From positions 62,001-126,000 of the forward strand of contig NZ_JAGFWR010000017.1 in the NCBI RefSeq assembly GCF_017599305.1: a DNA stretch of 64,000 bases. The letters run 5' to 3'. Positions 8,108-16,856 of this stretch are shown one piece after another. The notes beneath the pieces were generated by a model. The model was not told the origin of the DNA. It saw only the letters and a list, made by a program, of their open reading frames with translations, and made no database searches. Origin of the DNA: Micromonospora antibiotica. Its GTDB lineage: Bacteria; Actinomycetota; Actinomycetes; Mycobacteriales; Micromonosporaceae. The position numbers and the translations under genes were made by a program. Each line of letters opens with the position of its first letter. The stretch's first letter is position 1.

Positions 8108-9475
8108 GTGGCGCAGGGGGCCAGGCGGACGACCGGGCAGGTCGTCGCGGTGGTGGTGCTCGCCGTCGCGGTGGCCGCCTTCCTCTCCGTGGCGGCCGTC
8201 CGGCACGGATTCTTCGACCTGAAGGTCTACTACGGCGCGCTGACCTTCTGGGTGCACGACCACGGCGAGATCTACGACTACCTCAAGCCCGGCACCCAGT
8301 ACGGCTTCACCTACCCGCCGTTCGCCGCGCTGGTGATGCTGCCGATGGCGTACCTGCCGTGGCCGGCGGCGATCACCGTCAGCGTGGCCGCCACGGTGGT
8401 GGTCAGCGCGGTGCTGGTCTGGTGGCTGCTCGACCCGGTCGCCAGGCGGGCCGGCTGGACCCGCTGGTTCGTCCTGGCGGTGGCGCTCTGTCTGGCCGCC
8501 GCGTTCGAGCCGATGCGCGAGACGATCAACTTCGGCCAGGTCAACATGCTGCTGCTGTTCCTGGTGGCGGTGGACCTGCTGCGGCTGCTGCCGGCCGGCA
8601 ACCGGTGGGCTGGGGTGGGCATCGGGCTGGCCACCGCGATCAAGCTGACCCCGGGCGTCTTCATCGTCTACCTGCTGGTCACCAGGCGCTTCCGGGCCGC
8701 CGCCACCGCCGTCGCCGCCTCGGCCGCCGCCACGCTGCTCGCCGCCGCGCTCTTCCCCGACGCCACCCGGGAGTTCTGGACGTCGGCGCTGTGGAACACC
8801 GACCGGGTGGGCGAGTTGGCGTTCGTGTCCAACCAGTCGCTGCGCGGGGTGGTGGCCCGGCTGAACCCGGAGCATCCGAGCACCCTGGCCTGGCTGGCGC
8901 TGGTGCTGGTCACCCTGGCCGTCTGGGCCTGGCGCTGCCGGGCCGCCGTGGCCGTCGGCGACGAGGCCACCGGGCTGGCGTTGACCGGCGCGCTGATGTG
9001 CCTGGTCAGCCCGGTCACCTGGGTGCACCACCTGGTCTGGTTGATCCCCGCGCTGATCCTGCTGGTCGACAACGCCGTCGCCGCGCCTGCCGGCGGCCTG
9101 CGACGGCGGGCGCTGCTGGCCCTCGCGGTGGTCTGCTACGTGCTGCTGTGCAGCCGGATCGTCTGGGCCTGGGAGAAGGACTTCACCGGGGTCACCGGCT
9201 TCCTGGGCAGCAACACCTACGTCTGGATCAGCCTCGCGCTGCTGGCGCTGCTGCCGATCCGCACCTGGGCCGCCCCGGTCGGCGGCCGGCCGGGCGGCCC
9301 GTCGGGGCCCACCGGCCGGGACGGGACGACCCGGCCCGCCGGCCCGCCCGGTGCGGCTCCCCGGCCGACCGGGTCAGCCGGGGAGCCGGCCGGTGTAACG
9401 CAGTTCGTCGAGGTGGACCGGGGGTCCGCCGCCGGCCAGCGGCACCCGGTAGCGGGACCGCTCACCGTCGGCTGA
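8108..9475 (+). CDS. GT87-type polyprenol-phosphate-mannose-dependent glycosyltransferase (membrane)
   Basis: 455 residues with about ten hydrophobic segments, the GT-C architecture of alpha-(1,2)-mannosyltransferases that build phosphatidylinositol mannosides or lipoglycans outside the membrane. FFDLKVYYGA early in the protein holds the conserved acidic residue of the first external loop, followed by GFTYPPFAAL, INFGQVN and AIKLTPG, all typical of the family (formerly DUF2029). The cytosolic C-terminal tail after residue ~390 is Gly/Pro/Thr-rich and poorly conserved. The GTG at 8108 has GGGAG about ten bases upstream. The last 102 bases overlap the convergent acetyltransferase gene. Confidence 0.83.
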   Translation: MAQGARRTTGQVVAVVVLAVAVAAFLSVAAVRHGFFDLKVYYGALTFWVHDHGEIYDYLKPGTQYGFTYPPFAALVMLPMAYLPWPAAITVSVAATVVVSAVLVWWLLDPVARRAGWTRWFVLAVALCLAAAFEPMRETINFGQVNMLLLFLVAVDLLRLLPAGNRWAGVGIGLATAIKLTPGVFIVYLLVTRRFRAAATAVAASAAATLLAAALFPDATREFWTSALWNTDRVGELAFVSNQSLRGVVARLNPEHPSTLAWLALVLVTLAVWAWRCRAAVAVGDEATGLALTGALMCLVSPVTWVHHLVWLIPALILLVDNAVAAPAGGLRRRALLALAVVCYVLLCSRIVWAWEKDFTGVTGFLGSNTYVWISLALLALLPIRTWAAPVGGRPGGPSGPTGRDGTTRPAGPPGAAPRPTGSAGEPAGVTQFVEVDRGSAAGQRHPVAGPLTVG

Positions 9476-9925
9476 CAGGCCGGCCCGCTCGTAGAACCGG
9501 CGGGCGCGGACGTTGTCGGCCAGCACCCACACCCGGTACTCCCGCCAGCCGTTGGCCGCCAGCCCGTCCCGGGCGGCGGCGAACAGCGCCTGCGCGGTGC
9601 CGTCACCCCAGCGCGCCGGCTCCACGTAGACCGCCAGCACCTCGCCGTACGTCGGGTCCAGGTCGCCCCGGTCCTGGTTGTTGCGGTACGGGCCGAAGGT
9701 GGTGAACCCGGACGGCACCCCGTCGACCTCGGCGAGCAGGGTGGTGAACGGGTGCTCCGGGTCGGCGGTGCCCACGTCCCGTCGGCGCTGCGCCCAGGCC
9801 ACCGGGTTGAGCCGGACCAGCACCTCGGCCGGCATGATGCCGGCGTAACCGGCCTGCCAGCCGTGGATGTGCACCCGGGCGATCGCCTCGGCGTCGTCCG
9901 GCTCCTCGCGACGGATGGTGAGCAT
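9374..9925 (-). CDS. GNAT family N-acetyltransferase
   Basis: 183 residues. It starts with LTIRREEPDDAEAIARVH and has the acetyl-CoA site region around VEPARWGDGTAQALF and the motif B segment ARRFYERAGL. The motif A loop is WGDGTA rather than the usual Q/RxxGxG/A, a mild deviation. The substrate is unknown. Its 3' end runs 102 bases into the convergent glycosyltransferase gene, an unusually long antiparallel overlap of two coding regions. A TAGAAC hexamer six bases before the ATG (9932-9937, minus strand) could be a -10 for a leaderless mRNA. Confidence 0.82.
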   Translation of the reverse strand: MLTIRREEPDDAEAIARVHIHGWQAGYAGIMPAEVLVRLNPVAWAQRRRDVGTADPEHPFTTLLAEVDGVPSGFTTFGPYRNNQDRGDLDPTYGEVLAVYVEPARWGDGTAQALFAAARDGLAANGWREYRVWVLADNVRARRFYERAGLSADGERSRYRVPLAGGGPPVHLDELRYTGRLPG

Positions 9926-9989
9926 GTGTCCGTTCTATGCCTCGACGGGCGGTCGGTCCAGCGTCCGCTCCGGTGTCGTACCGTTGGTC

Positions 9990-9995
9990 TAGGGT
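9990..9995 (+). promoter_or_regulatory. Probable -10 (TAGGGT) of the 10004 gene
   Basis: TAGGGT ends eight bases before the ATG and no Shine-Dalgarno lies between. It sits in the 78-base divergent gap with the acetyltransferase gene. Confidence 0.45.
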
Positions 9996-10003
9996 CGTCG
10001 GCG

Positions 10004-11233
10004 ATGGTCGCACCGGAATCGCTCTCGCTCGCCCAGGCCCGGCGGCTGACGCTCGCCGCCCAGGGGTTCGCCGACCCGACGCCCACCGGGGCACCCACCC
10101 GCCGGCACCTGCGCCGGGTGCTCGACCGGGTCGGGTTGATCCAGATGGATTCGGTCAACGTGCTGCAACGCGCGCACTACCTGCCGCTCTACAGCCGGCT
10201 CGGGCCCTATCCGACCGCCCTGCTCGACACCGCCGCCTACCGCCGCCCCCGGGAGCTGTTCGAATACTGGGGGCACGAGGCGTCCCTGGTGCCGGTGGGG
10301 CTGCACCCCGCGCTGCGCTGGCGGATGGCCAAGGCCCGCGACGACGCCTGGGGCGGGATGCGGCGGATCGCCGAGGAGCAGCCCGACCTGGTCGCCTGGG
10401 TCCGTGACGAGGTCGCCGCGCGGGGGCCGCTGACCGCCGCCGAGATCGAGCACGACGCGCCCCGGGAGACCGGCCACTGGGGCTGGAACTGGTCGGCGGT
10501 GAAGCGGGCGCTGGAGTTCCTCTTCTGGGCCGGCGAGGTCACCGCCGCCGACCGGACGCCCTCCTTCGCCCGCCGCTACGACCTGCCCGAACGGGTGCTG
10601 CCGGCGGCCGTGCTCGACGCGCCCACGCCGACCGACGCCGAGGCGTACCGGACCCTGGTCGCGGTGGCCGCCCGGTCGCTGGGGGTGGCTGCCGAGCCGG
10701 AGCTGCGGGACTACTTCCGGCTCCCACTGGCCGGCGCCCGGCAGGCCGTCGCCGAGCTGGTCGAGGCCGGTGAGCTGGTGCCGGTGACGGTGCAGGGGTG
10801 GCGGCAGCCGGCCTGGCGGCACGTCGACGCCCGGCTGCCCCGCTGGGTCCGGGGCAACACCCTGGTCAGCCCGTTCGACCCGCTGGTCTGGGAGCGGGCT
10901 CGCACCGAACGGCTGTTCGGCTTCGCCTACCGGATCGAGATCTACGTGCCGGCCGCGCAGCGGGTGCACGGCTACTACGTGCTGCCGTTCCTGCAGGGGG
11001 AGCGGTTCACCGCCCGGGTCGACCTCAAGGCCGACCGCAAGGCCGGGGTGCTGCTGGTGCCGGCGGCCTGGCAGGAGCCCGGCGTCGACCCGGGGGAGAC
11101 CGCCGTCGCGCTCGCCGCCGAGCTGCGTCGGCTCGCCGGTTGGCTCGGCCTGGACGCGGTCGCCCCACCTGCGGCGGGTGACCTGGCCGCCCCGCTGGCC
11201 GCCGTGTTGCGCAGCCTCACCGGTGTACCGTGA
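10004..11233 (+). CDS. YcaQ/AlkX-type winged-helix DNA glycosylase
   Basis: 409 residues of the HTH_42 (winged helix DNA-binding) family. Members such as E. coli YcaQ remove alkylated bases and unhook interstrand cross-links, while AlkZ relatives protect producers of DNA-alkylating antibiotics. The catalytic motif is Q-phi-D (Q47-M48-D49 in LIQMDSVNV), which places it in the YcaQ-like rather than the QxQ AlkZ-like branch. YWGHEASLVP and the C-terminal RVDLKADRKAGVLLV are further family blocks. The ATG at 10004 is taken because the frame upstream overlaps the divergent gene. A TAGGGT element eight bases before it suggests leaderless expression. The DUF2752 gene follows after four bases, so they likely form an operon. 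Confidence 0.88.
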   Translation: MVAPESLSLAQARRLTLAAQGFADPTPTGAPTRRHLRRVLDRVGLIQMDSVNVLQRAHYLPLYSRLGPYPTALLDTAAYRRPRELFEYWGHEASLVPVGLHPALRWRMAKARDDAWGGMRRIAEEQPDLVAWVRDEVAARGPLTAAEIEHDAPRETGHWGWNWSAVKRALEFLFWAGEVTAADRTPSFARRYDLPERVLPAAVLDAPTPTDAEAYRTLVAVAARSLGVAAEPELRDYFRLPLAGARQAVAELVEAGELVPVTVQGWRQPAWRHVDARLPRWVRGNTLVSPFDPLVWERARTERLFGFAYRIEIYVPAAQRVHGYYVLPFLQGERFTARVDLKADRKAGVLLVPAAWQEPGVDPGETAVALAAELRRLAGWLGLDAVAPPAAGDLAAPLAAVLRSLTGVP

Positions 11234-11237
11234 GGCC

Positions 11238-11951
11238 GTGACGAGCGTTGACGGGCCGACCGGGCCTTCCCGGTCGGGGCAGGGCACCGATCCGACGTCG
11301 ACCGGTTCCGCGCCGGCCGGCACCACCCACACGCTGAGCGACCCGTACCCCGTGGGCACGCCGACCGGTCCGTACCCCGTCGGCACGCCGACCGACCCGG
11401 CCGCCGTCCACGGGCACCCGCACCCGGGGGTGGGCGGAAACGCCGAGGGGCTGCCCCCCGGCTCCTGGTCGGCGGGGCCGCCGGTGGCGTGGCAGCAGCC
11501 CGAGCCGGACCGGCTCACCCGCTTCGTGCTCCGGCTGCACGCCCGTTCGCCGCGCTGGGCGGCCCCGCTGGCAGCCCTCGGCTGCGTCGGCGCAGGGATG
11601 GCGTACGCGCTGGTCAGTGACCCGACCACCAGTGACCCGGACGCCCCGCCGAGCTGCCTGCTCAAGCTGACCACCGGGCTGGACTGTCCGGGTTGCGGGG
11701 GCACCCGCGCGCTGTGGTACCTCCTGCACGCCGACCTGCCCGCCGCCGCCCGGCACCACGTCGTCTTCGTCTTCGCGGTGCCCTTCCTGGCCTACCTCTT
11801 CGTCGCCTGGGCCGGTAAGCAGGCGTTCGGGTGGCGGCTGCCCGAGCTGCGGCTCAGCTCCCCGGTGATCGGCGGGTTCCTCGCCGTCTGGCTGGCCTTC
11901 TCGGTGCTGCGCAACCTGCCCTGGCCCCCGTTCACCGCCCTCTACGTCTGA
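11238..11951 (+). CDS. DUF2752 membrane protein
   Basis: 237 residues. A 90-residue proline/threonine-rich N-terminal tail with the exact internal duplication YPVGTPT is followed by a DUF2752 domain with its cysteine signature CPGCGGTRA and about three membrane helices. The function of the family is unknown. It is common in actinobacteria and bacteroidetes, and the CxxC pair could bind metal or form a disulfide. The GTG at 11238 begins four bases after the stop of the glycosylase gene. An alternative GTG at 11223 would overlap that gene by 11 bases. Translation is probably coupled to the upstream gene. Confidence 0.75.
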   Translation: MTSVDGPTGPSRSGQGTDPTSTGSAPAGTTHTLSDPYPVGTPTGPYPVGTPTDPAAVHGHPHPGVGGNAEGLPPGSWSAGPPVAWQQPEPDRLTRFVLRLHARSPRWAAPLAALGCVGAGMAYALVSDPTTSDPDAPPSCLLKLTTGLDCPGCGGTRALWYLLHADLPAAARHHVVFVFAVPFLAYLFVAWAGKQAFGWRLPELRLSSPVIGGFLAVWLAFSVLRNLPWPPFTALYV

Positions 11952-12144
11952 CCCGGCCGCGCCGGGCAGCCCCCGTCGCCGGCCCGACCGTGACCCACCG
12001 GGGCGGGCGGTCGGCTGCGACGACGTCACCCGGTGGCCCCGGTGCGAGACCTTGGCCACCCGCCGGCCGCCCGGAACCCGCACCGTCGGTGATCGCGCTG
12101 GTCAGGGGCGGCGGCCCGGGTTTCCCCGCAGCCCACCCGGCCAC

Positions 12145-12150
12145 TACAGT
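12145..12150 (+). promoter_or_regulatory. Probable -10 (TACAGT) of thyX
   Basis: TACAGT ends seven bases before the thyX ATG, predicting a leaderless or nearly leaderless transcript. No convincing -35 was seen. Confidence 0.4.
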
Positions 12151-12157
12151 CGCAGGA

Positions 12158-12910
12158 ATGCCGGAGATGGTGCAGCCCCAGGTGCAGCTGATCGCGTGGA
12201 CCCAGTTCCAGGCCCCCGACGACGTGCCGTGGTCGACCGACGCCGAGGGCGGCCAGGCGCTCGCCGAGTTCGCCGGCCGGGCCTGCTACCAGAGCTGGAA
12301 GAAGCCGAACCCGGCGACCGCCACCAACGCCGGCTACCTGGCGCACATCCTGGAGGTCGGGCACCTGTCGGTGCTGGAGCACGGCAGCGTGACCTTCTAC
12401 TTCACCGGGGTGTCCCGCTCGTTCACCCACGAGCTGATCCGGCACCGGCACTTCTCCTACTCCCAGCTCTCCCAGCGCTACGTCCCGGAGCGGGACGCGG
12501 CGATGGTCGAGCCCGCGGTGATCGCCGACGACCCGGAGCTGCACAAGCGGTTCGTCGAGGCCGCCGAGGCGAGCGTCCGGGCGTACACCGAGCTGCTGGA
12601 GGGGCTGGAGCAGCGGTTCGCCGACGAACCCAACCCGACGCTGCGCCGCAAGCAGGCCCGGCAGGCGGCCCGGGCGGTGCTGCCCAACGCCACCGAGACC
12701 CGGATCGTGGTCACCGGCAACTACCGCGCCTGGCGGCACTTCATCGGGATGCGGGCCACCGAACACGCCGACGTGGAGATCCGTGAGCTGGCCGTGGAGT
12801 GCCTGCGGCAGCTCCAGCGGGTGGCCCCGAACGTGTTCGCCGACTTCGCCGTCACCACCCTGCCCGACGGCACCGAGGTGGCGACGAGCCCGCACGCACA
12901 GCTGTCCTGA
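12158..12910 (+). CDS. thyX: Flavin-dependent thymidylate synthase
   Basis: 250 residues. ThyX makes dTMP from dUMP using FAD, NADPH and methylene-tetrahydrofolate. The signature RHRxxxxxxxS is present as RHRHFSYSQLS, followed by QRYVPE, and the C-terminal TGNYRAWRHFIGMR block is intact. The start ATG at 12158 gives the standard length, and the longer frame upstream is the tail end of unrelated sequence. It lies directly before dapA, as in mycobacteria, but each gene seems to have its own promoter because a palindrome and a -10 element separate them. Confidence 0.97.
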   Translation: MPEMVQPQVQLIAWTQFQAPDDVPWSTDAEGGQALAEFAGRACYQSWKKPNPATATNAGYLAHILEVGHLSVLEHGSVTFYFTGVSRSFTHELIRHRHFSYSQLSQRYVPERDAAMVEPAVIADDPELHKRFVEAAEASVRAYTELLEGLEQRFADEPNPTLRRKQARQAARAVLPNATETRIVVTGNYRAWRHFIGMRATEHADVEIRELAVECLRQLQRVAPNVFADFAVTTLPDGTEVATSPHAQLS

Positions 12911-12919
12911 GCCCTTCCC

Positions 12920-12935
12920 CACCGGACGTCCGGTG
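12920..12935. promoter_or_regulatory. Perfect 16-bp palindrome between thyX and dapA
   Basis: CACCGGACGTCCGGTG is fully self-complementary (8-bp arms, no loop). It lies nine bases after the thyX stop and nine before the dapA -10, so it could be a weak terminator or an operator site at about the -35 position of dapA. Confidence 0.4.
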
Positions 12936-12944
12936 CTCGTCCGC

Positions 12945-12950
12945 TAGGTT
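12945..12950 (+). promoter_or_regulatory. Probable -10 (TAGGTT) of dapA
   Basis: TAGGTT ends exactly six bases before the ATG at 12957, the most frequent spacing among the leaderless candidates in this window. It supports ATG 12957 over the in-frame GTG at 12951. Confidence 0.5.
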
Positions 12951-12956
12951 GTGAGC

Positions 12957-13883
12957 ATGACGCACGACCACCCTGCCACCCCCGACCGGGGGCTGTCGCG
13001 CCCGTTCGGGCGACTGCTCACCGCGATGGTGACCCCGTTCACCGCCGATGGCTCCCTGCATCTCGACGGCGCCGTCCAGCTGGCGACGTACCTCGTCGAC
13101 GAGCAGGGCAACGACGCGCTGGTGATCAACGGCACCACCGGCGAGTCACCGACCACCACGGACGCGGAGAAGGACGCCCTGCTCCGGGCGGTGGTGGAGG
13201 CGGTCGGCGACCGGGCCCAGGTGGTGGCCGGCGTCGGCACCAACGACACCCGGCACACCATGGAGCTGGCTGCCGCGGCGGAGAAGGCCGGCGCGCACGG
13301 CCTGCTGGTGGTGACGCCGTACTACAACAAGCCGCCGCAGCGGGGCCTGCTGCGGCACTTCACCGCGGTCGCCGACGGCACCAGCCTGCCGATCATGCTC
13401 TACGACGTGCCACACCGCACCGGGTTGGCCGTCGAGACCGAGACGCTGGTGCGGCTGGCCGAACACGAACGGATCGTCGCGGTCAAGGACGCCAAGGGTG
13501 ACCTGACCGCCACCAGTTGGGTGACCAGCCGCACCGACCTCGCCTTCTACAGCGGCGAGGACTCGCTCACCCTGCCTACCCTGGCGATCGGCGGGGTCGG
13601 CCTGGTCGGCACCTCGACCCACTTCACCGGCGCGCTCGTCAAGCAGATGATCGAGGCGTACGACGCGGGCGACTCCGGCACGGCACTGACCCTGCACCGG
13701 CGGCTGATGCCGCTGCTCACCGGGATCTTCCGCAGCCCGGGCACCATCCTGGTGAAGGCGGGCCTGAACGTGTCGGGCCTGCCCGCCGGGCCGGTGCGTC
13801 CGCCGCTGGCGGACGCCACCGACGACGAACTGGCCCTGCTGCGCGCGGACTGCGCGGCGGCGGGCCTGGACCTGCCCGAATGA
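12957..13883 (+). CDS. dapA: 4-hydroxy-tetrahydrodipicolinate synthase
   Basis: 308 residues, a TIM-barrel class I aldolase that condenses pyruvate with aspartate semialdehyde to open the lysine/diaminopimelate branch. The Schiff-base lysine is K177 in VAVKDAKGD. The catalytic tyrosine lies in IMLYDVPHRTG and the GTTGES motif holds the catalytic threonine pair. All are present, so it should be active. The start is taken at ATG 12957, six bases after a TAGGTT -10 element. dapB lies at 5508-6275. RNase J follows after 52 bases, probably co-transcribed, a pairing also known from mycobacteria. Confidence 0.96.
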   Translation: MTHDHPATPDRGLSRPFGRLLTAMVTPFTADGSLHLDGAVQLATYLVDEQGNDALVINGTTGESPTTTDAEKDALLRAVVEAVGDRAQVVAGVGTNDTRHTMELAAAAEKAGAHGLLVVTPYYNKPPQRGLLRHFTAVADGTSLPIMLYDVPHRTGLAVETETLVRLAEHERIVAVKDAKGDLTATSWVTSRTDLAFYSGEDSLTLPTLAIGGVGLVGTSTHFTGALVKQMIEAYDAGDSGTALTLHRRLMPLLTGIFRSPGTILVKAGLNVSGLPAGPVRPPLADATDDELALLRADCAAAGLDLPE

Positions 13884-13935
13884 CCGAACGACACGACGGA
13901 CGCCGGGTTACGGCGTCGCAGAATGAGGTGGACGC

Positions 13936-15624
13936 GTGACCGAGGCGCAATTCGAGGGTGAACTGCCCCCGCCGCTGCCCGAGGGCGGGCTGCGGATCAT
14001 CCCGCTCGGCGGACTCGGTGCCATCGGTCGGAACATGACCGTCTTCGAGTACGACGGCAAGCTGCTCATCGTCGACTGTGGGGTGCTCTTCCCCGACGTC
14101 GAGCAGCCCGGCGTGGACCTGATCCTGCCCGACTTCGGGCCGATCCTGGACCGGCTGGCCGACGTGCAGGCGATCGTGCTGACCCATGGCCACGAGGACC
14201 ACATCGGCGCGGTGCCGTACCTGCTCGCCCACAAGCCGGACATCCCCCTGGTCGGCTCCCAGTTCACCCTCGCCCTGGTCGAGGCGAAGCTGGCCGAGCG
14301 GCGGATCCAGCCCTACACGCTCACCGTACGGGAGGGTGGCCGGGAGCGGCTGGGCCCGTTCGAGTGCGAATTCTTCGCGGTCAACCACTCGATCCCGGAC
14401 GCGCTCGCGGTGGCCGTGCGTACCCCGGCGGGCCTGGTGCTGCACACCGGTGACTTCAAGATGGACCAGCTCCCACTGGACGGCCGGATCACCGACCTGG
14501 CCGGCTTCGCCCGGCTCGGTGCGGAGGGTGTCGACCTGCTCCTGTCGGACTCCACGAACGCCGAGATCCCCGGTTTCGTCACCCCGGAACGGGAGATCGG
14601 GCCGGTGCTCGACTCGATCTTCGCGAAGGCGAAGGGGCGGATCATCGTCGCCTCGTTCGCCTCGCACGTGCACCGGGTGCAGCAGGTCTTCGACTCGGCG
14701 CTGGAGCACGGCCGCAAGGTGGCGCTGATCGGCCGGTCGATGGTCCGCAACATGGGCATCGCCCGCGACCTCGGCCTGCTCAACATCCCGGCCGGCCTGG
14801 TGATCGGGATCGAGGAGGCCACCACGCTGCCGCCCGACCAGATCGTGCTGATGTCCACCGGTTCGCAGGGTGAGCCGATGAGCGCCCTGGGCCGGATGGC
14901 CAGCGGCGACCACCGGCACATCACCATCGCCCCCGGCGACACCGTCGTGCTCGCCTCGTCGCTGGTCCCCGGCAACGAGACCTCGGTCTACCGGGTGATC
15001 AACCGGCTGGCCCGGGCCGGCGCGGTGGTGGTGCACAAGGACGTCGCCAAGGTGCACGTCTCCGGGCACGCCCCCGCCGGTGAACTGCTCTACCTGCTCA
15101 ACGTGGTGCGGCCGAGCAACCTGATGCCGGTGCACGGCGAGTGGCGGCATCTGCGGGCGCACGCGCGGCTCGGCATCGAGTCCGGCGTCGCCCCGGACCG
15201 GGTGGTGATCTGCGAGGACGGCGACGTCGTCGACCTGGTCGAGGGTCGGGCCAGTGTGGTCGGGCACGTGAAGAGCCGTTACGTCTACGTCGACGGCCTG
15301 GCCGTGGGCGACGTCAGCGAGTCGCTGCTGACCGAGCGGCGGATCCTCGGCGACGGCGGTTTCATCGCCACCACGGTGGTGGTCGACTCGGTCACCGGCA
15401 AGGTGGTCGCCGGCCCGACCCTGTCGGCGAAGGGCTTCTCCGAGGACCCGGCCGCGTTCAACCCGGTGATCCCGCTGGTCACCGAGGCGCTGAACCGGGC
15501 CGCCGCGGACGGCATCACCGATCCGCACCAGCTCCAGCAGATCGTTCGACGCACCGTGGGGCGCTGGGTCAACGACGCGTACCGCCGCCGTCCGATGATC
15601 GTCCCGACCGTGGTCGAGGTCTGA
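13936..15624 (+). CDS. rnj: Ribonuclease J
   Basis: 562 residues, a metallo-beta-lactamase/beta-CASP ribonuclease with 5'-3' exo- and endonuclease activity on mRNA and rRNA precursors. The zinc motif HxHxDH is HGHEDH (H84, H86, D88, H89). The beta-CASP motifs (FASHVHRVQQ, SGHAPAGEL) and the C-terminal domain are intact. The GTG at 13936 has GAGGTG a few bases upstream. Together with pnp at the start of the window, two main RNA-decay enzymes are encoded close by. A strong terminator follows. Confidence 0.95.
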   Translation: MTEAQFEGELPPPLPEGGLRIIPLGGLGAIGRNMTVFEYDGKLLIVDCGVLFPDVEQPGVDLILPDFGPILDRLADVQAIVLTHGHEDHIGAVPYLLAHKPDIPLVGSQFTLALVEAKLAERRIQPYTLTVREGGRERLGPFECEFFAVNHSIPDALAVAVRTPAGLVLHTGDFKMDQLPLDGRITDLAGFARLGAEGVDLLLSDSTNAEIPGFVTPEREIGPVLDSIFAKAKGRIIVASFASHVHRVQQVFDSALEHGRKVALIGRSMVRNMGIARDLGLLNIPAGLVIGIEEATTLPPDQIVLMSTGSQGEPMSALGRMASGDHRHITIAPGDTVVLASSLVPGNETSVYRVINRLARAGAVVVHKDVAKVHVSGHAPAGELLYLLNVVRPSNLMPVHGEWRHLRAHARLGIESGVAPDRVVICEDGDVVDLVEGRASVVGHVKSRYVYVDGLAVGDVSESLLTERRILGDGGFIATTVVVDSVTGKVVAGPTLSAKGFSEDPAAFNPVIPLVTEALNRAAADGITDPHQLQQIVRRTVGRWVNDAYRRRPMIVPTVVEV

Positions 15625-15647
15625 GCGGGTTCCCCACCGGACACCGT

Positions 15648-15682
15648 GGGCCGGCCACCGTCGTGACGACGGTGGCCGGCCC
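15648..15682 (+). terminator. Strong stem-loop terminator between rnj and the convergent propeller gene
   Basis: A 16-bp perfect stem (15648-15663 / 15667-15682) with a three-base loop, followed by GTTTACC. It may serve both convergent genes. Confidence 0.85.
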
Positions 15683-15696
15683 GTTTACCGGTCGGC

Positions 15697-16677
15697 TCAG
15701 CGGTGGCGCAGGGTGGCCACGATCAGGTTGGGGTCGGTCGCGGTGACGTAGGCGGCGCTGGCCACCAGGACCGTGTGCCCGCGTACGGCCACCGAGGTCG
15801 GGTTCTGGAGCCCGTCGGCACCGGTCAGCAGGGTCCGGGTCCGCCCGTCGGGGTCGATGTCGACCACCGTGTTGGGCCCGTTGAGGGCGGCGACGACCCG
15901 GCCGTCGGGGGCGAAGGCGAAGTCGTCGATGCCGACCAGCCCGGTCGCCCTGACCTCGACGGCACCCGGCCGGCCCGCCCGCAGCGGAATCCGCAGCAGG
16001 GTGCCCTGGTCCAGGTTGGTCGCCCAGACCGCGCCACCCCGGACCTTGACGCCGTTGACGCCGAGGAAACCGGTCGGGGCGAGCGCGGACGCCGACGACC
16101 AGACCCGGGCGGGACCACCGGCCAGCGGGACGGTCGAGATGGTGCCGCGCACCGAGTCGGTGACGTAGAACGTCCGGCTCGTCGGGTCGAGCGCCAGCCC
16201 GTTCGGCAGCCCGTCGGCCGGTAGCGCGGCGATCCGCCGGGGCTTCTGACCCGGCGGAATCCGGTACAGACCGGTGCTGGCGGCGTCGCCGCTGGCGTAC
16301 AGGACATAGATCGTGCCGTCGTCGGTGCGGACGATGCCGCTGGTCAGGGCGAAACCGAGCACGGGGGTGGCGACGCCGCCGTCGGCCGGCGCGGCCAGGG
16401 TGGCCAGCACCCGGGTCCGGCCGGCCGGGTCGACGGCGGCGACCTGCCGGGCCGCCGCGAACGTGAGGTAGGCCGTGCCGTCGGGGCCCAGGGTGATGTT
16501 CTCCGGCAGTTGCCCCCGCGTCAGGTCGAAGTGGACCGCGATCCGTGCCGCCGGGGCCGACCGGGCCGGTGCGACGGCGGAGGCCGGGATGCCCGCCGAC
16601 GCCGGGACCGCCGACGGTACGGCCAGGGCGCCGGCCGCCGCAGCGGCCACCGCGAGGGTGAGGATTCTTCTGCGCAT
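15697..16677 (-). CDS. Secreted SMP-30/gluconolactonase-like beta-propeller protein
   Basis: 326 residues. An Arg-rich start (MRRR), an alanine-rich hydrophobic core and a PASA-type cleavage region form a classical signal peptide, so the protein is exported. The mature part has repeated beta-propeller blades with GPDGTAYL, PNGLALD, NGVKVRGG and APDGRVVAAL, the pattern of SMP-30/NHL-like six-bladed propellers. Enzymes of this fold hydrolyse lactones or esters, but many actinobacterial members have no known activity. The ATG at 16677 follows AGAAGGAC on the minus strand, so the longer frame starting at 16740 is rejected. It converges on rnj. Confidence 0.82.
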   Translation of the reverse strand: MRRRILTLAVAAAAAGALAVPSAVPASAGIPASAVAPARSAPAARIAVHFDLTRGQLPENITLGPDGTAYLTFAAARQVAAVDPAGRTRVLATLAAPADGGVATPVLGFALTSGIVRTDDGTIYVLYASGDAASTGLYRIPPGQKPRRIAALPADGLPNGLALDPTSRTFYVTDSVRGTISTVPLAGGPARVWSSASALAPTGFLGVNGVKVRGGAVWATNLDQGTLLRIPLRAGRPGAVEVRATGLVGIDDFAFAPDGRVVAALNGPNTVVDIDPDGRTRTLLTGADGLQNPTSVAVRGHTVLVASAAYVTATDPNLIVATLRHR

Positions 16678-16856
16678 GGTTCGTCCTTCTGGTGAGGGGC
16701 CCGGGAGTGGGCCCGGTTTCGGGCGCGGACGGTCCGGCACCCGGTCAGGTGCCCTCGTCTCGCGGTGTCGGCGCAGCGTCGACCGGCCGGCTCACGCCGG
16801 CCCGCCGGTGCGGGTGGGGCAGCAGAGCCGCTCTGCTGCCCGGGTGGGGCGCGGGG

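Noticed and set aside
8108..9475. Frameshift in the glycosyltransferase tail
   Set aside because: The tail changes to low-complexity Gly/Pro/Thr sequence, but the frame stays open with normal codon bias. A variable cytosolic tail is more likely than a sequencing error.
11341..11400. Short duplicated repeat YPVGTPT as a mobile or regulatory element
   Set aside because: It is an in-frame duplication of 30 bases inside a non-conserved N-terminal tail, not an independent element.
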